Shown here: positions 15,917 to 27,484 of the stretch, piece after piece | Position numbering within the stretch: the stretch's first letter is position 1 | Layout: the number at the start of each line of letters is the position of its first letter | Assembly (NCBI GenBank): GCA_015039365.1 | Contig: WION01000045.1 | Location: forward strand, 1 to 64,000 | Direction of reading: 5' to 3' | Length of the DNA stretch: 64,000 nt | Source of the DNA: Amanita rubescens | Taxonomy: Eukaryota; Basidiomycota; Agaricomycetes; Agaricales; Amanitaceae | Made by a program: the position numbers and the translations under genes | Notes under the pieces: generated by a model | Database searches by the model: none | Told to the model about the DNA's origin: nothing | The model's input: only the letters and a program-made list of their open reading frames with translations

Positions 15917-17013
15917 GTCGGCGCAACGTGTAATCACCGTGATGCACATACTGTTATGTCAGTGGTCACCGGATGTACGTGTTCACTTATACCTTTTGGG
16001 AAAACTAAGGTGTCAATACACGACTCGCAGGATGATTCTGATAGCGATACCGAAGTTCGATTCGGCCTGGTTTTCTGACATCTCGGCCGGAACCGACAGA
16101 ACAAGGGCTTATCGTCACTAGCATGATCCTGGGCATCGTAGTTGGCCAAGTCGGTCGAGAAGAGCTTTTTTATGAAGTTCGTGAGCAGTGGTCGTAGGAG
16201 GTAGTGGAAAGCGGGGACAAAGTGAGGGTGAGGTTTGGGTAAACCATAATATGGCTATATTCACGTGAGCCAGGCATCGCTGCACCCTTGAGGAATTGGC
16301 AGATGTAGCGTTTGACATTACTCGAGTGGGGAATAGCTGCCAGGACTGGCACGAACTTGGGTGGAGATAGAGATCGGACATACATTTGTTTTCGTCTGTT
16401 TCTCTTGTCCGATTTATCACGCTATGCGACGCGAAGCCTTCCAGCATGGATGTAGAAGATTAAAATGAACCTCGACCAAAGCGCCGTATGGTAGACGGTA
16501 CGACCTCTGGTTCGACATAACGTGCTGTATCAAAGGGTTCCAGCAGGCCATGGCATTGAACGACGGTCGACGACGGCGAAAGCAGCACAAAGACAGAGCG
16601 TGATGCCGATTCTACAGCGGGCACCGACACGTCTAGTGCACGGAAGAACAGTGCTAGTAACAGAAAACGGCTCTGACTCGGAGGACCGTCGATCAGATCG
16701 GAGGACAAGTTGAACTTGAAGTGGCTGGCAAGCCTATCCAAACAATAATAGAAGGCTTGTCAAGCCTGAGCAAGGTAATAAACTCACACCACAGACCAGA
16801 TAGTCTGCATCCCGACTGCCTCGAGACGAGTACGGTGCTAACGACAAGGCCCCGCACCACTCCCCTAGAAGTTGGGCGCGGCTGGCCAAGTGCAGGCGCT
16901 TGGTTCGGAAATGGTGCGATTGCGAAGTCGGAGGGTGCCAGGCACGGTGGACCGGGGGTTTCCTCGCTGGGGTAACTACCCGCAGCGTCGTAATTTCTTG
17001 GGCCCTGCGGCAT
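15917..17013 (-). pseudogene. Degenerate copy of accessory-block sequence X
   Basis: Minus-strand reading gives phrases shared with X at 30842-31588, such as RTSVSLSESSCESCIDTL and DAQDHASDDKP, but in several frames. About 300 bases with no counterpart (near 16460-16780) split the first part from the second. No continuous reading frame can be built, so it is best treated as a decayed copy. See the X entries in the direct array for what the coding version may look like. Confidence 0.5.
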
Positions 17014-17716
17014 ACGATGCGTTTATATTCGAGCTCACGCAAATGACGCTTGTACGTTGCTAATTGCTCATTCTCAACTGAAACCTGAAGCTTCGATCGA
17101 TAGGGGATTGGTAAGTGCATGGGTCAATATATACCGTTGCACCGGAGACCTTCGGCTGGGTTATGACATTCTATGTATCCATCTTCATCCAAGTATACTT
17201 CTAATGAATATAAAAATGACAAAAACCGTTTGAAGCATAAAGTGGCTCTAGAGCGCGCGCGAACGTTCCTCCGAGCGAACCGTACTACCACTTCCACGCT
17301 ACGGGACGTTTTAACGTGCTGCATGGACCTTAATCTGCTAAAAAGGTATAGTCGTAAAACCGGTGACACCTCATGATCGCGTTCAGAATGTATTCCATGA
17401 TATCTTTTCTGGCTTCTGTTCGGCTGCCTACATGCTTGGGAATGGCATAGGCAGCGGACAGGGACATAGCCGTACGTTCTGATTTCATGGTTCCGAGTAG
17501 CGATAATCGAGTGTTCGGTTCCCGGAATACGCTCTATCGTCATCTGCCATAAATGACCAGGATCATAGGCATTCCAATAATATAAAAGCTCTCAATATCG
17601 ACAGCCGAGACTCCAGGTTCCTCTGCACTTCTGTCATCAGTGAGTTTCCTGCCCATCTCGAGTCGTCAGTTTTGATTAGAACTCGCCCCGCAGGTTACCT
17701 ACTACTCTCCAACAAT

Positions 17717-17911
17717 ATGAAATTCTCAGCGACCGTCCTCATGGCCATCGTCTGTGCATCGGTGCCAGCCTTTGCTGTCCCCGGCTATTACCCCCAAGTC
17801 GTGACCTTGGGAGAAGAGTATTGCCTTCCTGGTTGCTGGCCCGCGCCGCCACTTCCTAATGTTTGCCCTTTGAAGCTCATTCTAGGAGAGTGTAGCAAGT
17901 GTTGCACTTAA
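17717..17911 (+). CDS. Small secreted protein, YPQVV-repeat family, one-repeat member
   Basis: A 64-residue member of the SSP family. The signal peptide MKFSATVLMAIVCASVPAFA is followed by a single YPQVVTLGEE unit and then directly by the six-cysteine domain (YCLPGCW, NVCPLKLILGEC, SKCCT). It is the minimal form: signal, one repeat, cysteine domain. A TATA box-like atataaaagctc sits at 17579, about 135 bases upstream, and is shared with the array members. The uninterrupted frame and conserved cysteines argue that it is still functional despite the decayed gene downstream. Confidence 0.8.
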   Translation: MKFSATVLMAIVCASVPAFAVPGYYPQVVTLGEEYCLPGCWPAPPLPNVCPLKLILGECSKCCT

Positions 17912-18249
17912 AGTTTTGGCGTTGGGTGAGTCTTTAGTTGGCGGTGGTAGACAATAAACTTACTTGAAGGGTTTCGTGCAGAATTGAAAGTTGGAAGCTG
18001 TTCTGTAGTCCTATCTTGATTCTGTAATTTTAAATTGTGAAATCGTTCAATGACGTTCAACACGTCGTCTGTGCTCTCTTCTGTCATAATAAGTCATAGT
18101 GCCACCAAAGTAAACCAGTTGATTGTCTCCCTCGTTGCCCCGAGTATGAAAAGAAGAGATACAAGTAGAAACCTTTTACGAAAACAAGTGCCGCCGTCTT
18201 GAATTGCTATCTCTTCATCCACATCAAACAGCTTAGCGACCGAAAACGA

Positions 18250-18830
18250 GTACATCAACTATCAACAGCAGGTGCTCCTACTTCCCCCTGAAGCTGGTCT
18301 TTCCCTGCGGTGGAACATCACAAACCAAGACAGCTTGCCGTCCTTCCCAACTGCTGTTACCCCATTGTTGGCCGCCGGATCATCCTCTGCTCCATCTCCC
18401 TACTGAGCCACCATTAGTAGAGTATACCTTGACGCATTCTTCGTTCACAAGTGTTAATGTTAGATTCGATAGAGGAAGGACTAAGACGCGTCCTTGCATC
18501 GTATTTCGAAACAATGACCCACTGGCAAGACATGAAGGCTTATAGATTGAGTTTGACTATATTCACCCTGTGCGCGGCGCCGTCGCTCGTAACGGTGATG
18601 ACCCCGCAAACATCGAACATGTTTTTTCGTGCTTTTCTTCATTGTTACTTTCAACCGTTGACACGGCGGCGGATTTTTTGGAATAGCTGAAAGGAGTCTT
18701 GCACGTGCTGAGGCTAGTTGCCAGTGTGGCACGAGAATTGCATGGAAGATAATTCTACTCGAGCCTGAGGCGGCGAAATTTCTGGTGCGATAACGCTTGC
18801 ATAACATTGTCAGACGCACCTAGGTCACGG
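18250..18830 (-). pseudogene. Decayed DUF4139 gene remnant
   Basis: On the minus strand, about 18265-18410 matches the 3' end of the last exon of the DUF4139 genes in the array, but with substitutions and an early break. A large deletion then joins it to a part of exon 4 (about 18480-18630). Most of the gene is missing, so no product is expected. It marks an old copy of the block. Confidence 0.65.
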
Positions 18831-19124
18831 TAGCCAACGGCGAAGCTGCACAGCCACATCTCTTAAAATACTTACGGTTTTCGTCATCCTCCTGCCAAGT
18901 CGACTCCTCCAACGATGTCGCTTGGCGTGCGTCGCCAATCATTGAAACGAGAACTCAAGTTAGCGGTTCTTATATGTCCTGGACGTTTGGTTAGGGCTGC
19001 ACGCACAGAACCCAACGGTGGAGTCAGGCACACTCCAGGCCCACAGTCGATTTCTATATGCCCGGCAAGGGCCAGAGCCCCTTATTGGCGTCAGCCACTG
19101 GTCAGTTTCGTTTACAATCGGTCG

Positions 19125-19237
19125 AGGCGTATATAAACCTGCATCCGTTGTCGCATCTCTTCAGATATCCCTTTTGATCCCCCGCATACATACACACGTA
19201 CCAAACACACATTTACCAATCACCCATACCATTAACC
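19125..19237 (+). promoter_or_regulatory. TATA box and 5' UTR of the KEN-motif gene
   Basis: A good TATA box (gtatataaacc) lies at about 19129-19139, 100 bases upstream of the ATG at 19238. The intervening leader is rich in C and A with almost no G, a common pattern in fungal leaders. The more distal stretch 18831-19124 shows nothing else I can name. Confidence 0.55.
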
Positions 19238-20709
19238 ATGTATTCCAAACTTCCCCGAAAGACCTTCCCCACCGCTTCCAAGCTGGCCTTGGAAAATTCC
19301 TCCCCTTCCGCTTCCCCCTCTCCCGCTTCCCGTCTCCCCACCTTTACTTCCCGTATTCCTTCTTCTAAAAAGAGCGCTAACGCTTCTTCTCAAGGTAAGG
19401 AAAATATTCCTCCTTTCTCTAAAAAACAGTGAGTCTGTCCTTTCTTGACGGCAGTGAGATGTGATGACTGACATGACATAGGGGTTCGACTAGGTCGGCG
19501 CCTGCTAAAATAATGGTTGCTGACGAGCACAAAATCAAAAAAGGCGCTGACCTAGGAGACGTAAAGCGCGTTAGGTCCATTGCAAAGGTAATCGTGTTCT
19601 CGATGTTTTGCGCAAGTCGAATCTCTGAGCACAATTAATCCCAGGATGAAAAGAAAGAGTCTTTCGTTCGTCCTGTGCTTGCATGCCTATCCGAAGCATT
19701 GGACTCGGTGCAAATGGTATTGTCTTTTTTATTGTTCGTCATTTCTTTTCCTGACCAATATCGATAGGACTTTGATGACGAGGACTGGGAAACTGGCCTC
19801 GCGGCAGCAAAGATCTCAACGCCCAAGAAGAAAAGGATGACACACTTGGACCGAATCACGCTGTCTTGCACCGAGAGCCTTTTCGACGTCTCTTCGCCAT
19901 TGGCTAAGCGCCACAACGATAGCATCGAAGTGACACGGAAGAGATCTTTGGCGAGACTCTCCCGCGGTAACATGAACGAGGCGGACATTACCCTCGACGC
20001 GGTCCCCGATTCTCTGACAGAGAGAATTGAATACATCGACCCTGTCGAGTACTTTGATGACGCTGAAGTGGCCGACGACACTTTCGATCTATCCGATATG
20101 CTAAACAAGCTCGACGCTCCCGAGGAACGGCTCATGGACACCTCCTTATCCGAGCTGATGAACGTCGAGATTAACTACTCCCTCGAGTTCCCTAATACCG
20201 CCGTTGGCCGCCCCCCGCATATCTTTGTTGCCAAGTATAAGCGCGACAAGAAGAGAGCTGCGCAGAGGGCGCTTGAAAATTCTGTTCAAAACAACCGGTG
20301 CGTTCTTCAGGACGAGTGCATTATTGACATCCCTTTGCAGGACTGGGCTCCGTTGTTGAAGTGGAAGGTGCTCATGCCTGAAAAGTACAATGCTCCGATT
20401 CCGAAGATCCCAAGCCTGATCGTGACGAGCCCCAGTGACGGCGACCTCGCATCGGCAATGTATGCAAACAATGCGACGGCGGTCGATTATGACCAGGAGG
20501 CTATCGCGAGTGGCTCATACAAGGACCTTCAGCTGGATGCTTCGTGGTACAACTGGACGATCAGGTTCGGGGAGGTGCTTCCCGCAGACGAGGTGGTGGC
20601 GGAAGAAGAGGAAATGATGCCTGCTATTCCGGAAATCATCGTCACGAGCCCAAATGGAGATCTCCACTTTGAAGTGAATGCTGAGGAGGACTTGAATGAG
20701 ATATGGTAA
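19238..20709 (+). CDS. Acidic KEN-motif protein, possibly securin-like
   Basis: Four exons (19238-19428, 19482-19587, 19645-19716, 19768-20709) give 436 residues. The N-terminal 60 residues are basic and rich in Ser and Pro, and end in GKENIPPF. KEN is the degron read by the anaphase-promoting complex. Two lysine-rich stretches (DEHKIKKGADLGD, STPKKKRMTHLDR) could act in nuclear import. The C-terminal half is acidic, with short repeated phrases (PKIPSLIVTSPSDGDL and PEIIVTSPNGDL). A basic N terminus with KEN followed by an acidic C terminus resembles fungal securins, but I see no clear RxxL destruction box. The family assignment is only a suggestion. Confidence 0.6.
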
Positions 20710-20924
20710 ATCCGAGGGCGTTGGCTCTTTCCATTTATTTTCTGGTGAGCAACATTTCAGACTTTGCATATCTTTCGTTAACGTTCAATCTAATAGCCTT
20801 CACTATCTTCGTGACGCAGCACGCTTCTACTGCTTTTCCTACTCAGTCCAAGTGGAGGCATAGCAAGGACAGTAGTGTCTTGATGGTTGCTTGCCGCTAT
20901 TCCCGACCTATTGCCATCCTCATG

Positions 20925-21371
20925 AAATTTTTACGAAAACAAGTACAAGTATTCATATGAATTGCTATGTCTCTACATCTCCGTCAAACAGTTTTAGCGA
21001 CCAAAAACGAGTGCATCAACTTTCAATAACATGCGCCTGAGCAGGCGCTGTTACTTCCCACTGAAGTGCCAAACCAATCTTTCCCTGCGGCGAAACGTCG
21101 CAAACCCAAGACAGCTTGCCATCTTTTCCAACTGCTGTTTCCCCATCTTCGACTGCTGCTGCATCCTCCGTTCCATCTCCCCATTGAGCCACCACACCTT
21201 CTGCCACTTTGACTTTAGCACCGGGATTGTTTGCTGACTTCTCGCCCTTCTTTGTACTTCCAATGTTCCCCTGCACAGCCGGTAAAGAAGGGGTGAACAG
21301 CTTAACCACGATTCTCCCATCCGTTGAAACAGGTATTTGGTCCATGATTAGAAGATCGGTGATAGTAATTG
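20925..21371 (-). pseudogene. Solitary 3' fragment of a DUF4139 gene
   Basis: The frame at 21016-21345 encodes the last 109 residues of the array's DUF4139 proteins (MDQIPVSTDGR through AQAHVIES), with some differences. The 3' flank to about 20925 also matches. Upstream the match stops abruptly at about 21371. With no upstream exons it cannot make the normal protein. It is a dispersed partial copy, more diverged than the array copies. Confidence 0.75.
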
Positions 21372-21682
21372 AGTGTGTGGGAGAGAATGTCCAAAGGCGG
21401 TCGGCCTAAAGCGGTAGGTCAATTGAAACCTATTGAAACTAGGACCTAAATGCGCTACACCTATAGTTAGACAGCCATCCAGGGCTTGTCCAGGGCTGTC
21501 CAGTTAGACAGCCGTCCAAACTGAGAAGCGCGGATAATGCGGCTGTGCCTGCCTTATGCCTGCCTTATTGCTATTCTGAAAATGAAATTCAGGCCCCGCT
21601 ACGTGTATTTCAGGTAGTGGGTCGATCGTTCTACAAACAGCTGCGCCGCCCACTGTCGGGCGGGAATCTGCTTCTCTAAGTT
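21372..21682. other. Intergenic region upstream of UFD2
   Basis: Contains a small local repetition of gacagcc/gtccag words at about 21465-21522. Otherwise it is presumably the UFD2 promoter. No ORF is supported. Confidence 0.35.
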
Positions 21683-24600
21683 ATGGCATGTTGCTTTTGT
21701 CCAATACGGACCTCCATACACTACCTACCCTCATCACCTCCCGAACCGACCCCGATAACGATAAGCGAACCTAAGCCAACGCCATCGCCCAAGCCACCAG
21801 CGCCTACCCGACAGAATCAACAGCCTGTACCACCTGTGGTCCTATCACCTACACTACCAAAACCAAAGGCGCCTGCGAAATTTGACTTTGCTGCTTGGGA
21901 ACATGAAACCATCGAACAGATATTGAAGGTGACATTAGATGTATTTACAATTCTCTGCTTATTATAGGCGAGCCTGACTTGCGTACCTGCAGAAAGCCGT
22001 CTCTGAACGGTCTGGTTATGATATTGTCTGGTTAAAATATGCTGCGCAAGACATGGTAGACGAGGGAATTTGTACGTTCCCTAACATTGACACATGTCCT
22101 GTTTCTAAAGTTCCATATGATAGCGATTGAACATCTCAATGCCGACATGATTGATAGACTCTTACGCTACCGTTTGTCCATTGATCCAAAAATAACGTGA
22201 GTTGGCTGTACCCTTGCGAAACATAATGTGGCAAACTTTGTGTAGTGATGATTTGTACTGCCTGTCCACGTTGGCGTCACTCCCAGCACAGCAAACAGCT
22301 TTTGAATACCTCGTTGGATCATGGAAGCGATTCAATTCTGCTCGAACAGCATTTAAAAAGAAAGTTCGTGGTAACGAAGCTTCTAGCTCGTCCGTGTTCT
22401 TGAACTTCGTTTAGGGCTATCCACCTCTAGATACGCAAAAAGGGCTTGAGCTACTTGAAAAGATCCGTCATCTGGTTTTGACCTATGTTGGTCTAAATCT
22501 CCAGAATCCCGAGATGTTTTCTCAGCCAGAAGGGTACGTTGCTGCATTGCAGGCGGACAAAACCTTACACCGAGTATGTTGTAGTCGACCTGTTGGCGCA
22601 CCAGAACTTATTGCACCTCTCTTGTCCCTCTCGGCATTATCAGGACCATTCGTCTCAGGGCCACCTTCTAGCCCAAATGTGTTGACTCCATCTGACATAG
22701 GACAATTCATACAAGACCTCGCTTGTAGATTTGAGCCAGATAGCGAAATCGATAATGTCCTTGGTCCGGTAGTTAACGGTTTGTTGTTTCATGAATCTTT
22801 ATTCCGCCCGGAGGGTTTGGGAGGTGACGCCAGTTGGAGAGGTGTGATACGTGGACTGGAAGCGCTTGTATCCACGAAAAGCGTTGCTACCATGATCACG
22901 AGAATGGAAGCGTGGAATCCGCCTAATGCAACAGCGCTTAACTTTGAACGGACGTCGTTGCTTGGCCCATTGTGCAGACTTGGTGTCTTTTATCAAGAAT
23001 GGGCGAGTTTCCACGTCATTGCCTCCATCACGTATAAACCTTAACTTCTTCAGCCAAGAATTGAACAAATGTACTTCTCTGAACCTGAGAAGCGCTCGAG
23101 GAGCGACATCGAATTCTCATTTGCAAGCCTTCGAGAGGCCCTGAAAAACTTTCAAGTTCGTTGTCTTTAATGCAAAAGTTGTCGGCCATTAACACACATT
23201 GACAGAATTCTCTTTTCCAAATCTTTAACACATTGGTCAGAGCGTCTCCCGAAGCCCAGGATGCAGTGTTACAGTATTTCGCACGCATTATAAGTTTGAA
23301 CGTTAAACGGGCCGGAATGCAAGTGCGTCAATGCGTAATTCATTATTCACGTCGATGACCTGTATCAGGTTGACCCGAATACTGTATCTTCGGATAGTTT
23401 CATGCTCAATATCCTGAGCGTCCTGTTGCGTTTCGCAGAGCCTTTTATGGATGCCAATTACACCAAAGTAAGTGGCTCCTTATGCACGGCTATTGCTCCT
23501 CTTAGTCCCTTACTTCAGATGGATCGGATAGATCCTCTGTACTTTGTTAACTGTTCTCTCATCAGTATTAAGGACGAAACGCGCATCAAAGTGAGTAGCG
23601 AAGAGGCAACAACATGGGAAGATGAGCATCGAGATCCGACGGGTTCAGTTTGTTTTATATCGCTATGGGCGACTGCTTATATGGAGACTAGCCTCACCCA
23701 ATTTTATCTCAAACATATTTTTCCTTACTGTCGCCATGAGTCATTTTGGATACATCAAAACCATTTCAACATACAAGGATCTCGATAAAGTGCGCGAAGT
23801 CATCCAAAGACATCTTGATTGGTTGCAAGGGGTCTCGGAATCGTGGATGGGGGTGAGTTTGATCGCCTGTTTCTCAGGACTTCTCATTCATTCAAGCCTC
23901 GTCCAGGGTCCTTTCCAAGCACAGATAGAAGCAGCTATTAAACAAGCCAAGGTGTGTTCCTACCTTACTTGATGCATGGATGGACGATCGTGAAGGGATC
24001 CAGCTGGAGCAAGATGAAATCCGGTCTCAGAAACTAACATTCGAAGCTGGCATAGTAGAGCCTGAACTTGTCTATCGATCCATTGGATTTATAAGCTTTC
24101 TTTCCACCTGGCTAATACGACAAGTCGATCCAACCAAAAAGCACCCAAATCCCCTTGTCATGTGAGCAGTCGCGCGCCCGAACATCGTCCTGTCTAAATC
24201 ATGATCCACAGATTACCGTTGCCGAAGGAGGTACCTATGGCGTTCAGAGTTCTTCCGGAATACATCGTTGAAGATATTGTCGACTCACTTCATTTCTTCG
24301 TCAAGTTAGTTGCATGTATAGGAAATGATAGAGGGATACTGATTTACGTAGAATCTCTCCTGAAAATTTTGAATTGCCAGGGTTGAAGGTGGACATGTTG
24401 GTCTTCGCGTTGACATTTCTCACATCAACATGGTATATCAAGAACCCGTTCCTGAAAGCGAAAATCAATGAAGTACGCTCTCTTGGTTCGATATCGTTGA
24501 GAACTTACGAAGGCCGTCCGTAGATCTTATTCATGGGCACTTGGAGAAACCATCGCGAATGGAACGGCGTTCTCGGAAACCTCCTTAATACTCACCCGCT

Positions 24601-26021
24601 GGCGCTGAAACATTTAATGGCTGCTTTGATGAACTTTTATATCGGTTTGTTGCGTCCCTGATTTATACTTAAGTGCTTATGCATGTTCCACAGAAGTCGA
24701 GCATGATGGAGAAGGTTCGCGGTTTTACGATAGGTTTAGTATGTATATACCAGTTATTGTTGCCCTCTTCTGATCGTAATATATAGATGCAAGGTTGGAC
24801 ATATGTCTGCCATGCTGGAGAAAGTACTGACTATTGCTCAGACAATGTATTTTCTACATCCTTCTGTTCGTCTGGAACAACCCCGCTCATCGCGAAGCCC
24901 TCGATTTGGAAGCGAAGTAAGTTGAACGGTGAAGAATTGACATAATGCTCACGATCCTTTGCAGGAAGGTTGACAGATTCGTTCGATTTATCAACATCAT
25001 GATCAATGATGTAACTTACCTGATGGACTCGTCGTTTAGTGGATTAACCTCGATACATAACATACAAGTAGAAATGGACGATAAGAAGGCCTGGAATGCT
25101 AGGCCGCAAGAATATCGGAGGGAACGCGAGAGCACATTGCGAAACATGGAACAACATGCGACTAGTTACATCACTTTGGGACGGTCGACAGTGGAACTGT
25201 TGAAGATGTTTACTGCCGAGACAAAAGCACCCTTTATGGTACCAGAGATTGTGTGCCGATTGGCGGCTATGCTAGACTACAATTTGGTTGCGCTGGCTGG
25301 TCCGAAATACCAGGAACTGAAAGTTCGAGAACCAGAGAAGCTCAACTTCGACCCAAAAGCTTTGCTAAGCGATATCCTCCAAGTATATATGAACCTAGAC
25401 GATCAACCGGAATTCGTTATGGCGATGGCCCGCGATGATCGCAGTTATAGCAAAGGTTTATTTGAACGCGCATCCAGCATTGCGTCTAGGGCCAACATCA
25501 AATCTGAGAAGGAACTTGGACAACTGCGCGTACTTATTGAAAAAGTTGAGAAGGCGAAGGTTATGCTAGATGCTGAGGATGATTTGGGCAAAGTGCCTGA
25601 TGAATTTTTGGGTATGTCATTTTTTTCAACTAACGACTGTCACAATCGTTTATCCCCATTGCAGATCCTCTCACGTCCACCATTATGCGAGACCCTGTTT
25701 TGCTCCCATCGTCTAGAGCCATTGTTGATCGTACTACCATCAAGTCCCATCTCCTGTCAGACACCAAGGATCCCTTCAATCGTGCTCCTCTTACATTGGA
25801 AGATGTGCAACCTTGTTCGTTTCGCTTGTGTTACAAGTTATACATCCCTGACAAATATTCCAGGTCTAGACCTAAAATATCGAATTGACAAGTTCATCAT
25901 CCATCGAAGGAGCGAGATGAGGGCTCCACCACTCTGGACGCCTAGACTCATTGTGTCAGAATTCCTGTATGAGAGCATTACCGATGATTACCTTGCGCAG
26001 CAAGGTCATACCGAAAGGTAA
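21683..26021 (+). CDS. UFD2: Ubiquitin chain-elongation factor E4, UFD2 family (U-box)
   Basis: An E4 ubiquitin ligase that extends ubiquitin chains on substrates and works with Cdc48/p97 in protein degradation. Many short introns interrupt the frame. The order of segments matches the family. A Pro/Thr-rich N terminus comes first, then [71 protein letters not shown] and [32 protein letters not shown] appears once an intron is removed. The core ends with [19 protein letters not shown]. The C-terminal U-box is [20 protein letters not shown] followed by DPFNRAPLT; an intron lies just before it. The first ATG (21683) gives an unusual cysteine-rich start, so the true start may differ. The last exon extends about 30 residues past the usual end. 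Confidence 0.93.
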
Positions 26022-26518
26022 ATTCACAAAACCTGTAAAATGTGGGAAATGCTTACTAAGTAATGATAAGATAAGATAACTTGTACTTCTACGACCCGCC
26101 GTTATCCTTGTAGTAACATCCGGCTCCCAAGCTGTCAATGGCGAACCATCCTCTACTTATTTGCCGTTATAGTATATGTCCACACTGTACCTGTACTCTT
26201 TTCACCATATCCTACTCTTGTTCCGCTTCACTCTGTCTTCATAAACCTGAAATACTTAAACTAAGTTGTGAAATTATTGCTGATTAGTATGTACGTACAA
26301 GTTGATCAATATCCTTTAGTTTCTTATTATGCACAGGAACCCCATCCCTTTTTCAAGGTGTTACCGAGTGACGGATCCGTAGTCAAGCCCTGCTTCTGTG
26401 AAAAGTATTAAGTATGTTAAAGTAATACCTTGAACGAAAAAACGGAAATTGGGGGTTTGAATACAAGCACAACCGAAATATTACCCTTTCTTGGTTTGGA
26501 CACTGGTAGATAATAGAT
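26022..26518. other. Intergenic region after UFD2
   Basis: AT-rich 3' flank with no supported ORF, repeat or RNA gene. Confidence 0.35.
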
Positions 26519-26617
26519 TTAAACAGTTTTATATAAAGAAATCAGGCGCAAGGTTCGTGTCGGCACTGCAGTGACGACCGCTAGTTGTAAAATACAAAGT
26601 AATACATAAAAGCGCAT
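26519..26617 (-). CDS. Possible micro-ORF with signal-peptide-like sequence
   Basis: An ATG at 26617 on the minus strand opens 32 codons beginning MRFYVLLCILQLAVVTAV, which looks like a signal peptide, and ends at TAA after TRTLRLISLYKTV. It may be a tiny secreted peptide, a remnant of a secreted-protein gene, or chance. No splice extension was found. Confidence 0.2.
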   Translation of the reverse strand: MRFYVLLCILQLAVVTAVPTRTLRLISLYKTV

Positions 26618-26868
26618 GGACACTGGTGCCGGCCGAACACAGCCACAGCCTTCTCGCTGCGGGCCATTCTGACCAAAGCCATCTACATCATTTTCCAGCA
26701 AACGCTGCGGTGTACAAAAGCCGTCATGTATTTCTGCATTATGATACCAATCTATTAACGGGTAGTTGTTACCGTCCTCCGAGCGGTATTTAATGAGGTG
26801 TGTTGTTTATGAGCTCTACCAAAATCCACCCGAGTCGTATCACCGTCCATCAGTTGTTCGTCGTGATC

Positions 26869-27484
26869 ATGAAGTTCACCCTCCCCTCCCTTCTTCTCGC
26901 TGTCGCTGCAGCTTTCGTGCCAGCTGCTTGTATAGGCATCCCCTCAGTCGAGAAGCGCGTTTCTTGCGCAGAGGCAGCTCGCTTTGGGATACTCCAGATA
27001 GGACCCTCCACTGTTGCCCCAGGAAATGTCCGTCGTTCCCATTGCCTCGATTAGATAGTGCTCAATCGCTCACTCATTGACGGTTATCGAACAGTACTTT
27101 ACTGTGCACGCAGACTTCACCTGCTCCCTTTATTTCGGCATCACCCCCATCTACATCGATTACTACATCGAGGTGGGTTCCGGTGGGACTGGACACTTGG
27201 GTCCCGTCCTACTTGGGCGAAGGAAATTCCATCAGAGTTTCAATACCCCGCCCACCGACACTTTCAGCGTTCAGGTAAGCATTTTCTTTTCTTTCTCCCT
27301 TGTCTTCTCACACGGCATATGCTTTGCTTCACAGTTGCCATACGCGTATTGGGAGAGCAACGCAACTTATATCGTCACCCTGGACACTACGTACGCCGTC
27401 AATGGAACCGCCAGCAATTCGACTTATAACACCGTCGGAGGCACCGAGACGGCTATCTTCATCACTGGATATTCTTCGAGTTGA
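26869..27484 (+). CDS. Small secreted protein with putative Kex2 site
   Basis: Three exons (26869-27027, 27095-27274, 27335-27484) join in phase 0 to a 162-residue protein. Residues 1-22 form a signal peptide (KFTLPSLLLAVAAAFVPAAC). A KR pair in SVEKRVSC would suit Kex2 cleavage of a short propeptide. The mature part is rich in Tyr, Thr and Gly, with a few cysteines (VSCAEAA, DFTCSLYFG) and the tail NSTYNTVGGTETAIFITGYS. NAT, NGT and NST are potential N-glycosylation sites. I do not recognise the family. It lies between UFD2 and the tandem array and shows no similarity to the YPQVV family beyond being secreted. Confidence 0.72.

Larger units (their letters stand above)
14175..17013 (-). repeat. 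Accessory block in inverted orientation (SSP plus X remnants)
   Basis: Read on the minus strand, this stretch matches the order seen in the direct array at 30840-32900. X-like sequence comes first (17013 down to about 15900), then the conserved spacer, then an SSP gene and its 3' flank down to about 14175. Matching landmarks are VDYDTAGSYSG against NYDAAGSYPSE, the phrase SESSCESCIDTLVFPK, and the SSP 3' flank. It is more diverged than the array copies and carries about 300 extra bases near 16460-16780. It meets the next block head to head at about 17013-17030, giving an imperfect inverted pair. Confidence 0.7.
17024..18830 (+). repeat. Accessory block, plus orientation, with truncated DUF4139 remnant
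   Basis: From about 17024 the sequence matches 31821 onward in the array: spacer, SSP gene and 3' flank. After 18250 it continues into a decayed piece of the DUF4139 gene. It faces the block at 14175-17013 head to head. It is clearly more diverged than the array units, so it is an older copy. Confidence 0.65.
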
